Assembly (NCBI RefSeq): GCF_027213945.1
Contig: NZ_JAPWGW010000001.1
Coordinates: forward strand, 1,116,001 to 1,180,000
Direction of reading: 5' to 3'
Length of the DNA stretch: 64,000 bases
Source: Henriciella marina
GTDB taxonomy: Bacteria; Pseudomonadota; Alphaproteobacteria; Caulobacterales; Hyphomonadaceae
A program made the position numbers and the translations under genes. This document shows positions 1 to 8,007 of this stretch, piece by piece. Within the stretch, counting starts at the first letter, position 1. Every line of letters begins with the position of its first letter. Under the pieces are notes generated by a model. It searched no databases. It had not been told where the DNA came from and saw nothing but the letters and a program-made list of their open reading frames with translations.

Positions 1-206
1 CAGTCGGAATACTCCTTGATGCCCTCGCGGATGGCCTGGTCTTCAAGCACGTTGGTCGCGGCGTAATCGACGCCAAGATAGTCGAGCACCTGAACAACCA
101 CCGACGAGAAACCGCATTGCGGGAATGTCGGGGTGCCTTTCATGAAAAGCACCACATCATTGCTTTTCACAGCCTTGTCGATGGCTTGCTGGACGTCATC
201 GCTCAT
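1..206 (-). CDS. grxD: Monothiol glutaredoxin, Grx4 type (3' end outside window)
   Basis: Only the first 68 codons are present; the gene runs off the left edge. The protein has the thioredoxin-fold start MKGTP at residues 22-26 and the monothiol active site CGFS at 31-34, preceded by PQ, which together identify the Grx4/GrxD family. Known family members bind a [2Fe-2S] cluster with glutathione, often together with BolA, and deliver it to apo-proteins in the cytosol. The start at 206 is the ATG read on the minus strand. It lies downstream of the DUF1476 gene in the same direction, with 125 bases between them. A bolA gene, a common neighbour of grxD in alphaproteobacteria, is not between them. 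The family assignment is firm. Confidence 0.93.
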   Translation of the reverse strand, partial: MSDDVQQAIDKAVKSNDVVLFMKGTPTFPQCGFSSVVVQVLDYLGVDYAATNVLEDQAIREGIKEYSD

Positions 207-331
207 TCTGGTCTCCAATCGGAACTTTCCGGTATCTGCTCGGAATGTGTGGCCAGCAGGCAATCGCTTCAAGGGTTGCGGGCCGTTGGCCTACATGTTG
301 GCGGACCAGCCGGCGCAAGCGCGGGGCCTGC

Positions 332-661
332 CTAGTCCTTGACTTCCTTCATGATCTGCTCGCGCGCGACGGCTAGCAGTTCTGCCATGTGCTCACGGAT
401 GCGTGCGTCTGAGCGGTCAACGCCTTTGGCATCAAAATCACCACGCACCTTGCGGAAAACGTCTTCGTCGCCCGGCTCCTCGAGGTCGGACATGACGACG
501 GACTTGGCATAGGCCTCAGCCTCATTGCCGGACAGGTTCATCAGGTCTGCAGCCCAGAGGCCGAGCAACTTGTTGCGGCGGTTCATGATCTTGAACTGCA
601 GGGCGCTGTCGTGCGCGTATTTTGCTTCCTCGGCGCGCTCGCGATCGTCGAATGTGCTCAT
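332..661 (-). CDS. DUF1476 protein, F1FO-ATPase zeta-type inhibitor
   Basis: This 109-residue, highly charged, mostly helical protein starts MSTFDDRERAEEAK and has the NRRNKLLGLWAA stretch near residues 27-38 that is characteristic of DUF1476. In Paracoccus denitrificans the family member is the zeta subunit, which inhibits ATP hydrolysis by F1 through its N-terminus. I infer the same role here. It is cytosolic, with no signal peptide or membrane segment. The start at 661 has the purine-rich AGGAGGGC upstream. It is divergent from purC, a synteny common in alphaproteobacteria. The 225 bases up to purC must hold both promoters; I see no clear motif there. Confidence 0.85.
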   Translation of the reverse strand: MSTFDDRERAEEAKYAHDSALQFKIMNRRNKLLGLWAADLMNLSGNEAEAYAKSVVMSDLEEPGDEDVFRKVRGDFDAKGVDRSDARIREHMAELLAVAREQIMKEVKD

Positions 662-886
662 GGTAAGCCCTCCTCTTGATTGGGCATGACTGGCTTTGCC
701 GGGATATAGATTGCCATGGCCATCCTGCGCAAGGCGCTAGAGCGGTACGCCAGTGCCGCAACCCCCACGGTGCCTGCTGAATCATCATTTGTTTAGCAAG
801 AGCACTCGCGTTATCACTCCGCCTTGTTCTTGGGGGCGCAGAGCGGCTGAACCTGCAGCGCGTCTCCCCTTGGCGGAGGGATAGCG

Positions 887-1657
887 ATGTCGCGCAGACG
901 CATGATTTATGAAGGCAAGGCCAAGATCCTTTACGAAGGACCAGAGCCCGGCACCCTGATCCAGTATTTCAAGGACGATGCGACGGCGTTCAACGCTGAG
1001 AAGAAAGCCGTGCTTGACGGCAAGGGCGTCCTGAATAACCGCATCAGCGAATTTCTGATGACCCGCCTGTCCGCGGTCGGCATCCCGAACCACTTCATCA
1101 AGCGCCTCAATATGCGCGAGCAGCTGATCAAGAAGGTGGAGATCATTCCGCTGGAAGTGATCGTGCGCAATGTTGCTGCGGGCACCATGTCGAAGCGCCT
1201 TGGCATTCCGGAAGGCGAAACGCTGCCGCGCGCCATTGTCGAGTTCTGCTACAAGAAGGATGAGCTGGGCGACCCGCTCGTTTCTGAAGAGCACATCGCG
1301 GCCTTTGGCTGGGCCAGCCAGCAGGAGATGGACGACATCGTCTCGCTCGCCCTGCGGATCAATGACTTCATGTCCGGTCTTTTCTCGGCGGTCGGCATTC
1401 GCCTGATCGACTTCAAGCTTGAGTTTGGCCGCCATTTCGAAGGCGAGATGGTCCGCACCATCCTGGCTGATGAGATCAGTCCTGATAGCTGCCGTCTCTG
1501 GGATTATGAGACCAATGAAAAGCTCGACAAGGACCGGTTCCGCCGCGACCTTGGCGGCGTGACGGAAGCCTATGCAGAAGTTGCCCGGCGCCTTGGTATC
1601 ATCAAGGAAAGCGCCCAGGGCGGCGATGTGATCGACTTCACGAGCGGCATGAAGTAG
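887..1657 (+). CDS. purC: Phosphoribosylaminoimidazole-succinocarboxamide synthase (SAICAR synthetase)
   Basis: PurC ligates aspartate to CAIR using ATP, a cytosolic step of purine synthesis. The 256-residue length is typical of the bacterial form. Visible signatures are [10 protein letters not shown] near residues 9-18, VRNVAAGT around 94-101 and the family motif [10 protein letters not shown] around 173-182. The ATG at 887 follows GGAGGG with good spacing, so the start is well supported. It heads a run of plus-strand genes (sulfotransferase, purS, EthD protein). In many alphaproteobacteria purC is followed directly by purS, purQ and purL. Here a sulfotransferase intervenes and purQ and purL do not follow. 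Confidence 0.97.
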   Translation: MSRRRMIYEGKAKILYEGPEPGTLIQYFKDDATAFNAEKKAVLDGKGVLNNRISEFLMTRLSAVGIPNHFIKRLNMREQLIKKVEIIPLEVIVRNVAAGTMSKRLGIPEGETLPRAIVEFCYKKDELGDPLVSEEHIAAFGWASQQEMDDIVSLALRINDFMSGLFSAVGIRLIDFKLEFGRHFEGEMVRTILADEISPDSCRLWDYETNEKLDKDRFRRDLGGVTEAYAEVARRLGIIKESAQGGDVIDFTSGMK

Positions 1658-1686
1658 CGTTCTCCCCTCTGTGGGGGGACAGGAAC

Positions 1687-2397
1687 ATGACACTCAAGGT
1701 TGTGGGCGCAGGCTTTGGCCGCACCGGTACGCTTTCAATGAAAGTGGCTCTGGAACAGCTTGGCTTCACCAAGTGCCACCACATGATGGAGGTGTTTCCG
1801 AGTGAGTTTCAGCTCAATAGCTGGCATTCAATCGGACGCGGGCAAAGGCCTGACTGGGACGAAGTGTTCCACGGCTTTCAGGCCAGCGTCGACTTTCCTT
1901 CTTCCGCTTACTGGCGAGAGATCTCGGCGCATTATCCAGCCGCCAAAGTGGTCCTGACGACGCGTAGCTTTGACAGCTGGTATGAAAGCGCGCTGGAAAC
2001 GATCTATCCGGTCAGCAAGAAAATTCCGAACTGGATGACCGCCATCCCAAAGATCCGAAAGATCAAGGAAATGACCAACGCCACGGTGTGGGACCGGGTC
2101 TTTCAAGGTAAATTCGAGGATCGCGATTATGCACGCAAAATATTCGAGCAGCATGAGGCGGCCGTAAAGGCGGAGATTTCGGAGGAGCGCCTGCTCATTT
2201 TCCATCCGAAGGAAGGGTGGGAGCCGCTGTGTGCGTTTCTCGGCGTGCCTGTCCCGGACAGCCCTTTTCCGAACGTGAATGACCGGGCTGATTTCAAGAA
2301 GCGTGTGGCGGCTTTCACCTGGCTCAATCGCGCGCCTTGGATCGCCGGTGCACTTGTTGTGGCCGGCGCAGTTGCAGCCGCGCTCGCCTTTCAATAG
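1687..2397 (+). CDS. Sulfotransferase-family protein with C-terminal membrane segment
   Basis: This 236-residue protein begins with the PAPS-binding loop GAGFGRTGTLSM at residues 7-18, then a domain of the P-loop sulfotransferase superfamily (related to the group with the W-Y-E-S-A segment after TTRSFDS, residues 98-106). Members transfer sulfuryl groups from PAPS, but the acceptor cannot be read from sequence. Residues 212-234 form one strongly hydrophobic helix at the extreme C-terminus, which suggests a tail-anchored membrane protein with the catalytic domain in the cytosol. It sits between purC and purS with short gaps and is probably co-transcribed with them. A link to purine synthesis through adenylated PAPS is only speculation. 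Confidence 0.8.
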   Translation: MTLKVVGAGFGRTGTLSMKVALEQLGFTKCHHMMEVFPSEFQLNSWHSIGRGQRPDWDEVFHGFQASVDFPSSAYWREISAHYPAAKVVLTTRSFDSWYESALETIYPVSKKIPNWMTAIPKIRKIKEMTNATVWDRVFQGKFEDRDYARKIFEQHEAAVKAEISEERLLIFHPKEGWEPLCAFLGVPVPDSPFPNVNDRADFKKRVAAFTWLNRAPWIAGALVVAGAVAAALAFQ

Positions 2398-2450
2398 GAC
2401 GTCAGTTCACAAGGACGCAGCAGCGTCGATTCCGAGCGGAGACGAGTGTC

Positions 2451-2693
2451 ATGAAAGCCATTGTGCATGTCGGCCTGAAACCCGGTGTTCTCGATCCGCA
2501 AGGCAAGGCGGTCGCCGACACGCTTGGCCGAATGGGCTATGATGAAGTGCACAGCGCGCGCATCGGCAAAGTGATCGAGCTCGACCTCGAAGGCGTTGCC
2601 AAGGACAAGGCCGACGCTCGCGTCAAGGAAATGTGCGAGAAGCTGCTGGCGAATACGGTGATCGAATCCTATCGCTACGAACTGGTCGATTAG
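2451..2693 (+). CDS. purS: Phosphoribosylformylglycinamidine synthase subunit PurS
   Basis: The 80-residue protein starts MKAIVHVGLKPGVLDPQG and matches PurS, the small subunit that bridges glutaminase PurQ and synthetase PurL in FGAM synthetase. Conserved features include the GVLDPQG turn and the central GxxxVxxxRxGKxIEL pattern (residues 30-44). An open frame extends upstream, but the ATG at 2451 after GGAGACGAG gives the normal family N-terminus. The purQ and purL partners are not within the window downstream and must be elsewhere on the chromosome. It is probably expressed from the purC promoter. Confidence 0.95.
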   Translation: MKAIVHVGLKPGVLDPQGKAVADTLGRMGYDEVHSARIGKVIELDLEGVAKDKADARVKEMCEKLLANTVIESYRYELVD

Positions 2694-2737
2694 GCCATTT
2701 CCGCGCTAGTCTTCCCGTAACATAAGGGAGGACTTTG

Positions 2738-3106
2738 ATGATCAAGCTAACATTCTGCCTACACAGGCTGCCGCATCTCAGCCGGGAAGAATTCCAGACC
2801 TATTGGCGCGAAAACCATGCCCCACTGGTCGCCAGGCATGCCAAGACACTGGGCATCGCGCGCTACGTGCAGGCGCATGCTCTGACACACGACTTCAACG
2901 GCGTGATGCGCGATAGCCGAGATGCGCCAGACATGTATGACGGTATAGCGGAAATCTACTTCGAGAGTTGGGATGCGCTGTTCGAGGCAGGCGAGAATGA
3001 GGGCAATGCCGAAGCGGGCGCAGCCCTGCTGGAAGATGAGCGCAAGTTTATCGACTTGCCGCGCTCGCCTCTCTGGTTCAATGAGGAACACGTCATCATT
3101 GGTTAG
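2738..3106 (+). CDS. EthD-domain protein
   Basis: This 122-residue protein has the EthD/dimeric alpha-beta barrel pattern: IKLTFCLHRLPHLSREEF at the start, then YWRENHAPL at residues 22-30, the signature of EthD-like proteins. Such proteins are small cytosolic dimers found with cytochrome P450 ether-degradation systems or polyketide and aromatic pathways; the reaction of this one is unknown. The ATG at 2738 is preferred because AAGGGAGGA lies six bases upstream, although a TTG at 2735 is also in frame. It follows purS by 44 bases and may be its own small unit. Confidence 0.8.
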   Translation: MIKLTFCLHRLPHLSREEFQTYWRENHAPLVARHAKTLGIARYVQAHALTHDFNGVMRDSRDAPDMYDGIAEIYFESWDALFEAGENEGNAEAGAALLEDERKFIDLPRSPLWFNEEHVIIG

Positions 3107-3146
3107 GGCTGCATGGACTGGCCCAGTTCGTGCTTTGGTTTGCAGT

Positions 3147-3509
3147 ATGAAACAGCGTCTTCTTGTTATCGCCGCCCTTGTCGTCTGCCTGCCTGCAGCG
3201 GCAGAGGAAATCTGCCGCTCCATCTCGACGAGCTGGGAGACTGAAAGCGGGCAGAGCTTAAATACGCGTATGTGGACCAAGGCTGACGAAGCCGGATGCA
3301 AGATTGTCGAACACCTCGTCGATGGCGAGAAGATCGAAGGCGTGGACTGCAATTGTGACCTCATCGCCGATGGCTATGAAGATCGCATTCCGCAGCCCGT
3401 ATCCGAGCGCCAGCGTGGCCGGTTGACCGATATCTGCGAAGGACCAATCGCAATCGAGGAGGCCGCGCCGATGTCCAAGCCGGGCGACCCGATCATCATC
3501 AACGGCTAG
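3147..3509 (+). CDS. Small secreted protein, unknown function
   Basis: The 120-residue product has a classical signal peptide (MKQRLLVIAALVVCLPAAAE) and a mature part with several cysteines, including a CNCD motif near residue 71, so it is probably a disulfide-bonded periplasmic protein. I do not recognise the family. The ATG at 3147 is chosen because it places the hydrophobic signal at the N-terminus; the same frame is open further upstream, overlapping the EthD gene. It is convergent with the next gene, 24 bases away. Confidence 0.6.
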   Translation: MKQRLLVIAALVVCLPAAAEEICRSISTSWETESGQSLNTRMWTKADEAGCKIVEHLVDGEKIEGVDCNCDLIADGYEDRIPQPVSERQRGRLTDICEGPIAIEEAAPMSKPGDPIIING

Positions 3510-3527
3510 GTCTGAGGCGCCAGACCT
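3508..3527. terminator. Short hairpin between convergent genes
   Basis: AGGTCTG and CAGACCT form a perfect seven-base-pair stem with a six-base loop, beginning inside the stop region of the plus-strand gene. No T-run follows on either strand, so it is at best a weak bidirectional terminator. Confidence 0.35.
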
Positions 3528-3533
3528 CCGCGA

Positions 3534-3950
3534 TCAGTCGCGGGGTTTGCGGCAACCATCCACCATGCGCGCGCTATTATTTGTGCTCGGCACGTCCTGC
3601 GGAACATAGGGCAGGGCGCAGGCATGCACGGTCGTGCGATTAACGTCGTGGATTTCGCGTGCGGCGTCTGCCTCCTCACGAAGGTCGCCCATCGTCTCGC
3701 CAGGGGCGAGTTCCACGACGCCGCAAGTCTTCTCCAGCCCGGCAGACCGAAAGCAGTAACGCGCATTGATCGGCTTCTCACAGGCATTGGTATAAGGGCC
3801 GATATTCCCGTCACGCGAAAGGCAGTCATTGGCGCCTGCATAAGCGGAAGGATTGGTGAGGCGCGACAGGACGTTGGCGCCAATCGTGACCAGTACGACA
3901 ATCAGGACGATGCGCAGCCAGTTGGGTATCTTTGCGAGCAGCTTTTTCAT
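3534..3950 (-). CDS. Membrane-anchored protein with six conserved cysteines
   Basis: This 138-residue protein has one transmembrane segment (about residues 12-32, after a basic MKKLLAK start) and then an extracytoplasmic part with regularly placed cysteines. Its last 90 residues align with the product of the next upstream gene: shared elements are CxxPxNAxxC, a xxCxxxxLxP block, ACxLP(Y/F)xP and RMxxGC. It is not a family I recognise. The start at 3950 overlaps the upstream stop by ATGA, so the two are translationally coupled. Function is unknown; conserved cysteines suggest disulfides in the periplasm. Confidence 0.6.
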   Translation of the reverse strand: MKKLLAKIPNWLRIVLIVVLVTIGANVLSRLTNPSAYAGANDCLSRDGNIGPYTNACEKPINARYCFRSAGLEKTCGVVELAPGETMGDLREEADAAREIHDVNRTTVHACALPYVPQDVPSTNNSARMVDGCRKPRD

Positions 3951-4252
3951 TCGCGTGTCTTCCCCTCTGGCAGGCAGCCCTGTTTCATCCGCTTCGTATT
4001 AATGTCCTCGACCATGCCGGGCATGAAAGGCAGCTTGCAGGCATAGGTTTCTACTCTGAGCAGCCCGCCGAGCCGCGCGAGATCGGCTTCGATCTCGGCC
4101 CGCTCGAAACCTTCATCAGGCTCCAGCCGCTTTGTCTTGCAGATGTCGTCTGCCGTCTTTGAATAGAGACAGAGCTCGGCGTTGACCGGGAAGATGCAGG
4201 TATTTTGGAGCGGCGGTTCGGCGTTCATGATCGGGCCGAGGCAATGCTTCAC
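3947..4252 (-). CDS. Six-cysteine paralogue, 5' end interrupted by an amber codon
   Basis: From the GTG at 4252 the frame codes 101 residues that align with the C-terminal part of the neighbouring 3534-3950 protein. The same frame stays open upstream of the GTG to 4348 and encodes a clear transmembrane segment (including LWAIGAFFGLLLVGYIS), as expected from the paralogue. It has no ATG, GTG or TTG there, and is closed by a TAG at 4349-4351. Eight codons further up is an ATG (4373-4375) with GAGGGA in front. The simplest reading is a gene that originally started at 4375 and now has a nonsense codon at position 9. A sequencing error or an unusual start codon are alternatives. Confidence 0.5.
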   Translation of the reverse strand: MKHCLGPIMNAEPPLQNTCIFPVNAELCLYSKTADDICKTKRLEPDEGFERAEIEADLARLGGLLRVETYACKLPFMPGMVEDINTKRMKQGCLPEGKTRE

Positions 4253-4348
4253 CTGCCCAAGCCTGTGCGGCTGGAAGATGAGGGTCGAGATGTAGCCGAC
4301 GAGGAGCAGACCAAAGAAAGCCCCAATCGCCCAGAGGCAACCCGGCTG

Positions 4349-4375
4349 CTATGCATGTTTCTGCACTTCAGGCAT
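4349..4375 (-). pseudogene. Disrupted 5' end of the six-cysteine gene (ATG + 7 codons + TAG)
   Basis: ATG at 4375 is preceded by AGCAGAGGGATCGTCG, a plausible ribosome site. It reads M-P-E-V-Q-K-H-A and then TAG at 4349-4351. Immediately after this stop the same frame encodes the membrane helix that the paralogous protein has at its N-terminus. This fragment therefore looks like the true start of the 3947-4252 gene, separated from it by a nonsense mutation. Confidence 0.45.
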
Positions 4376-4445
4376 CGACGATCCCTCTGCTCCTCACGGC
4401 TCCTACCAGCATTTTGCCGGAAGCAAAGCGGAAAGGGCCAAAAGA

Positions 4446-4473
4446 AAAGCCCCGGCCATGTGACCGGGGCTTT
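4446..4473 (-). terminator. Rho-independent terminator of icd
   Basis: A perfect ten-base-pair stem (AAAGCCCCGG / CCGGGGCTTT) has an eight-base loop. On the minus strand it ends in TTTTCTTTT, 28 bases after the icd stop codon. Confidence 0.9.
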
Positions 4474-4500
4474 GCAATGTGGGGATGGAGCGCTTGCGCC

Positions 4501-5712
4501 TTATGCCATCTTCTTTTCGAGGTTCTCTGCCACGGCTTCGAGGAAGCCTTCGGTGGTGAGCCAGTCCTGATCTGGACCGATAAGAAGTGCGAGGTCCTTG
4601 GTCATCTTGCCGCTTTCAACGGTCTCGATGACGACCTGCTCGAGGTCCTCAGCGAACTTCGTGACCTCAGGCGTGTTATCGAGACGGCCACGGTGGGCGA
4701 GGCCACGGGTCCAGGCGTAGATCGACGCGATCGAGTTGGTCGAGGTCGCTTCGCCCTTCTGGTGGTTGCGGTAGTGACGGGTCACGGTGCCGTGTGCGGC
4801 TTCCGCTTCGACCGTCTTGCCGTCTGGCGACATGAGAACGGAGGTCATGAGGCCGAGCGAACCGAAGCCCTGGGCGACGGTGTCGGACTGGACGTCGCCG
4901 TCATAGTTCTTACAGGCCCAGACATAGCCGCCGGACCATTTCATGGCCGCTGCGACCATGTCATCGATCAGGCGGTGCTCATAGGTGCCGCCGAATTCAG
5001 CGAAGGCTTCCTTGAACTCATTGTCAAACACTTCCTGGAACAGGTCCTTGAAGCGGCCGTCATAGGCTTTCAGGATCGTGTTCTTGGTCGACAGGTAGAC
5101 CGGCCACTTGCGTGACAGGCCGAAGTTGAACGATGCACGTGCGAAGTCACGGATCGACTCGTCGAGGTTGTACATGCCCATGGCGATGCCGGAGGATGGC
5201 GCATCGAAGACTTCGTGCTCGATGACGGTGCCGTCCGAGCCTTCGAACTTCATCGTCAGCTTGCCCTTGCCGGGGAAGAGGAAGTCGGTCGCGCGGTACT
5301 GGTCGCCGAAAGCGTGACGGCCGATGACGATGGGCTGGGTCCAGCCTGGCACCAGGCGGGGCACGTTGGAGATGACGATTGGCTCACGGAAGACGACGCC
5401 GCCGAGGATGTTGCGGATCGTGCCGTTTGGCGAGCGCCACATCTTCTTCAGGCCGAATTCCTCAACGCGGGCTTCGTCCGGGGTGATGGTCGCACATTTA
5501 ACGCCAACGCCATATTCCTTGATGGCGTTTGCCGCGTCGACCGTGATCTGGTCATCGGTCGCGTCGCGGGCTTCGATACCGAGGTCGAAATATTTGAGAT
5601 CGATATCGAGATAAGGGTGGATGAGGCGGTCCTTGATCATCTGCCAGATGATGCGGGTCATCTCATCGCCGTCGAGCTCGACGACCGGATTTTTGACCTT
5701 GATCTTTGCCAT
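4501..5712 (-). CDS. icd: NADP-dependent isocitrate dehydrogenase
   Basis: The 403-residue protein is the eukaryote-like, homodimeric NADP isocitrate dehydrogenase common in alphaproteobacteria. It oxidatively decarboxylates isocitrate to 2-oxoglutarate in the TCA cycle. It begins [17 protein letters not shown]. The substrate-phosphate loop is [12 protein letters not shown] (about residues 94-105), and the isocitrate/isopropylmalate dehydrogenase signature [17 protein letters not shown] lies around 270-286. AHGTVTRHY near 310 is the cofactor-binding loop typical of NADP enzymes. AAAGGA precedes the ATG at 5712. It is a single-gene unit with its own terminator. Confidence 0.97.
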   Translation of the reverse strand: MAKIKVKNPVVELDGDEMTRIIWQMIKDRLIHPYLDIDLKYFDLGIEARDATDDQITVDAANAIKEYGVGVKCATITPDEARVEEFGLKKMWRSPNGTIRNILGGVVFREPIVISNVPRLVPGWTQPIVIGRHAFGDQYRATDFLFPGKGKLTMKFEGSDGTVIEHEVFDAPSSGIAMGMYNLDESIRDFARASFNFGLSRKWPVYLSTKNTILKAYDGRFKDLFQEVFDNEFKEAFAEFGGTYEHRLIDDMVAAAMKWSGGYVWACKNYDGDVQSDTVAQGFGSLGLMTSVLMSPDGKTVEAEAAHGTVTRHYRNHQKGEATSTNSIASIYAWTRGLAHRGRLDNTPEVTKFAEDLEQVVIETVESGKMTKDLALLIGPDQDWLTTEGFLEAVAENLEKKMA

Positions 5713-5818
5713 CGTGTGAAAGTCCTTTCAGTTGCACTGTATCCCGGGCGGCTATAGCAGAAGGGGTCGAATGGTCAAAAGCGGTAATCGCGCCTGCAAC
5801 AGCTGATTGAGCGGCCCC

Positions 5819-7258
5819 ATGAAACTCACCCGTCCAAGTCTTGTCGCCGTGCTGAGCTTCTGCATGCTCATCGCGCCGTCAAATGCCCAGTCCAGGTCGT
5901 CTGACAGCGGTGCCACCGAGGCCAGTGTCACGGTCGGCCCGCGAGACGATGGCAACTGGTTTGTCCGTTACAGCTTCGATGCGCCGCAGCCAGTCTATGC
6001 GATCGCGCACTCGCTGACAGGCTATCGGTCGGCAACCTGGTCGTCACAGACCGAAGGTGTGCGCCTTGGGCGGCTAGACGGCATCGACGTGATCGTCATG
6101 GATGAGCCAGTCGATGAGATCGAGTTCAGCATCATCCCCCTGACCGGACGGCTGCCGAATGACCCGACGCCGTTCGTGACCTTCGCAGGCGGCGGCATCG
6201 CGGTGCACGATGCGCAGTTCGAACTTATCGGGTTCAAGGATATCGAGAGCGTCGAAGCGCTGGACGGCGACTTGAGTGCCCTGTCATCCGAAGTGCTACC
6301 GATGACCGTTACAGTCGAAGCAGAAGGGCCAGTCCTGACCAGCGCTGCTGTTTCGGAAGACACATTGAGCGCGCCGGTGCAGGACCAGTACATTTACATC
6401 GGAGAGGGTGAGTACGCCTTTAATGATGGCTTCTCATTCCTTGCAGACCCTTACCTGCCGGAATGGCTGTCGTCCGGCTTGCCGAGTGCCATTGAAGGGT
6501 TTCTTGGCGTACTGGAAAGCCGGTGGGGCGCGGAGCTGGAGCGCGATATTTCGGTGATTGCCGCCTATAAGGGCGCGCAGGCGCGCGGTCTCTCGCTTGA
6601 GGGGAGCGTGCTGGACAGCCAGATCATGCTGGAGCTGGGCGGGCAGGGCTTCTCCAACCGAAATAGTGATGCGCTTGCCTATCTGCACTGGTACACGATT
6701 CGCGAACTCGTAGGTCTGTTCCAGACCCGGAATGGTGCCGTCCTTGGCGGCCCAGAAGCGGCCTGGATACATGACGGCTTTGCCAATTCGATCGCCTACC
6801 AACTGATTGCGTCGGATATGGACGCGCCGGACGGGTTTTTATCATCTGTCTACCAGAACGCTTTCGAGGACTGCGTGACGACGCTGGAGGGCGGCTCACT
6901 AGAGACCGCACTAGAGCGCGGCGCCTCCTCCGGCCCCTATGCTTGCGGCGATTTCATCGCTCTGGCGACGGATAGCTATCTCAAGCAGCGTAATCTTTTC
7001 GACTTCTGGGACGGGCTCAGCGACTGGGCGGCTCGAAGCTCAGATCATGTGATAGACAAGCAGGTCTATTTTACCTCCCTGCAATTGATGGGGGCGACGC
7101 CAAGGCAACGCGAACGCATTCGTGCCATCGTAGAAGATGAATTGGGCCAGCCGCGCCGCGCGCTGCGCGATCTGCTGCAGGATGCCGGCCTTCAGCCGCA
7201 ATTTACTGCCAATGGCCAGTTCCGCTCGATGGACTGGCCGGACTATTCAGGCGAATGA
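5819..7258 (+). CDS. Secreted protein with a degenerate gluzincin-like (M1/M61-type) peptidase domain
   Basis: The 479-residue protein has a signal peptide (residues 1-23, ending SNAQ), an N-terminal beta-rich region and a C-terminal helical region. The C-terminal region contains TIRELVGLF (R295-E296-L-V-G299) followed by WIHDGFANSIAY (W316-D319). This resembles the HExxH...W(x)xEGFA zinc site of gluzincin aminopeptidases. However, both histidines are replaced (Arg295, Gly299) and the third ligand is Asp319, leaving only the catalytic-type Glu296. I infer a non-enzymatic relative. It shares its middle region with the truncated gene at 63212. ATG 5819 gives the signal peptide; TTG 5807 is also in frame. 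The stop overlaps trmJ by ATGA, so the two are coupled. Confidence 0.65.
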   Translation: MKLTRPSLVAVLSFCMLIAPSNAQSRSSDSGATEASVTVGPRDDGNWFVRYSFDAPQPVYAIAHSLTGYRSATWSSQTEGVRLGRLDGIDVIVMDEPVDEIEFSIIPLTGRLPNDPTPFVTFAGGGIAVHDAQFELIGFKDIESVEALDGDLSALSSEVLPMTVTVEAEGPVLTSAAVSEDTLSAPVQDQYIYIGEGEYAFNDGFSFLADPYLPEWLSSGLPSAIEGFLGVLESRWGAELERDISVIAAYKGAQARGLSLEGSVLDSQIMLELGGQGFSNRNSDALAYLHWYTIRELVGLFQTRNGAVLGGPEAAWIHDGFANSIAYQLIASDMDAPDGFLSSVYQNAFEDCVTTLEGGSLETALERGASSGPYACGDFIALATDSYLKQRNLFDFWDGLSDWAARSSDHVIDKQVYFTSLQLMGATPRQRERIRAIVEDELGQPRRALRDLLQDAGLQPQFTANGQFRSMDWPDYSGE

Positions 7259-8007
7259 CCGACACAGACAGGCCAATCATCATTCTCGCAGAGCCACAGC
7301 TCGGCGAAAACATTGGCTCGACCGCGCGCGCCATGCTGAACTTCGGGCTGACTGAGCTTCGAATCGCCGCCCCACGGGATGGCTGGCCCAATCCTGCCGC
7401 TGAGCCGATGTCGGCAGGGGCGTTTGATGCAGGCGTTGAGGTGACTGTGTTCGACAGCGTTGAAGACGCTTGCGCGGACCTTGGCTATCTCGTCGCGGCC
7501 ACAGCCCGGCCACGCGGCATGGAGAAGCCCGTTACGAACGCCAGTGGCACTGTCGAACTCATCCGGCAACAGCCGCTGAAGACGGGCGTAATGTTCGGCA
7601 ATGAGGCCCAGGGGCTTCATAATGATCATGTCGCGCTCAGCGATGCGATCATGACCTATCCGGTCAATAAGGGCTTTGCTTCTCTCAACCTATCGCAGGC
7701 GGTCATCGTGTTTGCACATGCTTGGGGCGAGGCGATTGGGCAGGCAGGCCGCTTTGAAAGTGCTGAAGCTGGCGTCAGCGATGTTGCCAGCCGCGCCGAA
7801 CTCATCGGCATGTTTGAGCACTTTGAGTATGAGCTGGAGCGAGCAGGGTATTTCTATCCACCTGACAAGACACCACTCATGACGCGCAATCTGCGTAACG
7901 CGTTTATCCGCGGTCAGTGGACCAGCCAGGAAGTGCGGACGTTCCGTGGGGCGGTGAAGGCGCTTGCCATTGGCCGCGGTAAGGCGCGGATCAAGCGCGA
8001 GGACTAG
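7255..8007 (+). CDS. trmJ: tRNA (cytidine/uridine-2'-O)-methyltransferase TrmJ-type
   Basis: This SPOUT-class RNA methyltransferase of 250 residues 2'-O-methylates tRNA (position 32 in the known TrmJ enzymes) using S-adenosylmethionine. Three conserved SpoU motifs are visible: LGENIGSTARAMLNFGL (motif 1, residues 15-31), VMFGNEAQGLHN (motif 2, about 108-119) and NKGFASLNLSQAV (motif 3, about 140-152). A helical C-terminal extension is typical of TrmJ. The ATG overlaps the stop of the preceding secreted-protein gene. Its TAG stop shares the four bases CTAG with the convergent TIGR02301 gene. Confidence 0.92.
   Translation: MTDTDRPIIILAEPQLGENIGSTARAMLNFGLTELRIAAPRDGWPNPAAEPMSAGAFDAGVEVTVFDSVEDACADLGYLVAATARPRGMEKPVTNASGTVELIRQQPLKTGVMFGNEAQGLHNDHVALSDAIMTYPVNKGFASLNLSQAVIVFAHAWGEAIGQAGRFESAEAGVSDVASRAELIGMFEHFEYELERAGYFYPPDKTPLMTRNLRNAFIRGQWTSQEVRTFRGAVKALAIGRGKARIKRED

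Noticed and set aside
785-1693. 302-codon minus-strand open frame opposite purC
   Set aside because: purC is unmistakable and the antisense product has no signature; GC-rich codon usage opens such frames.
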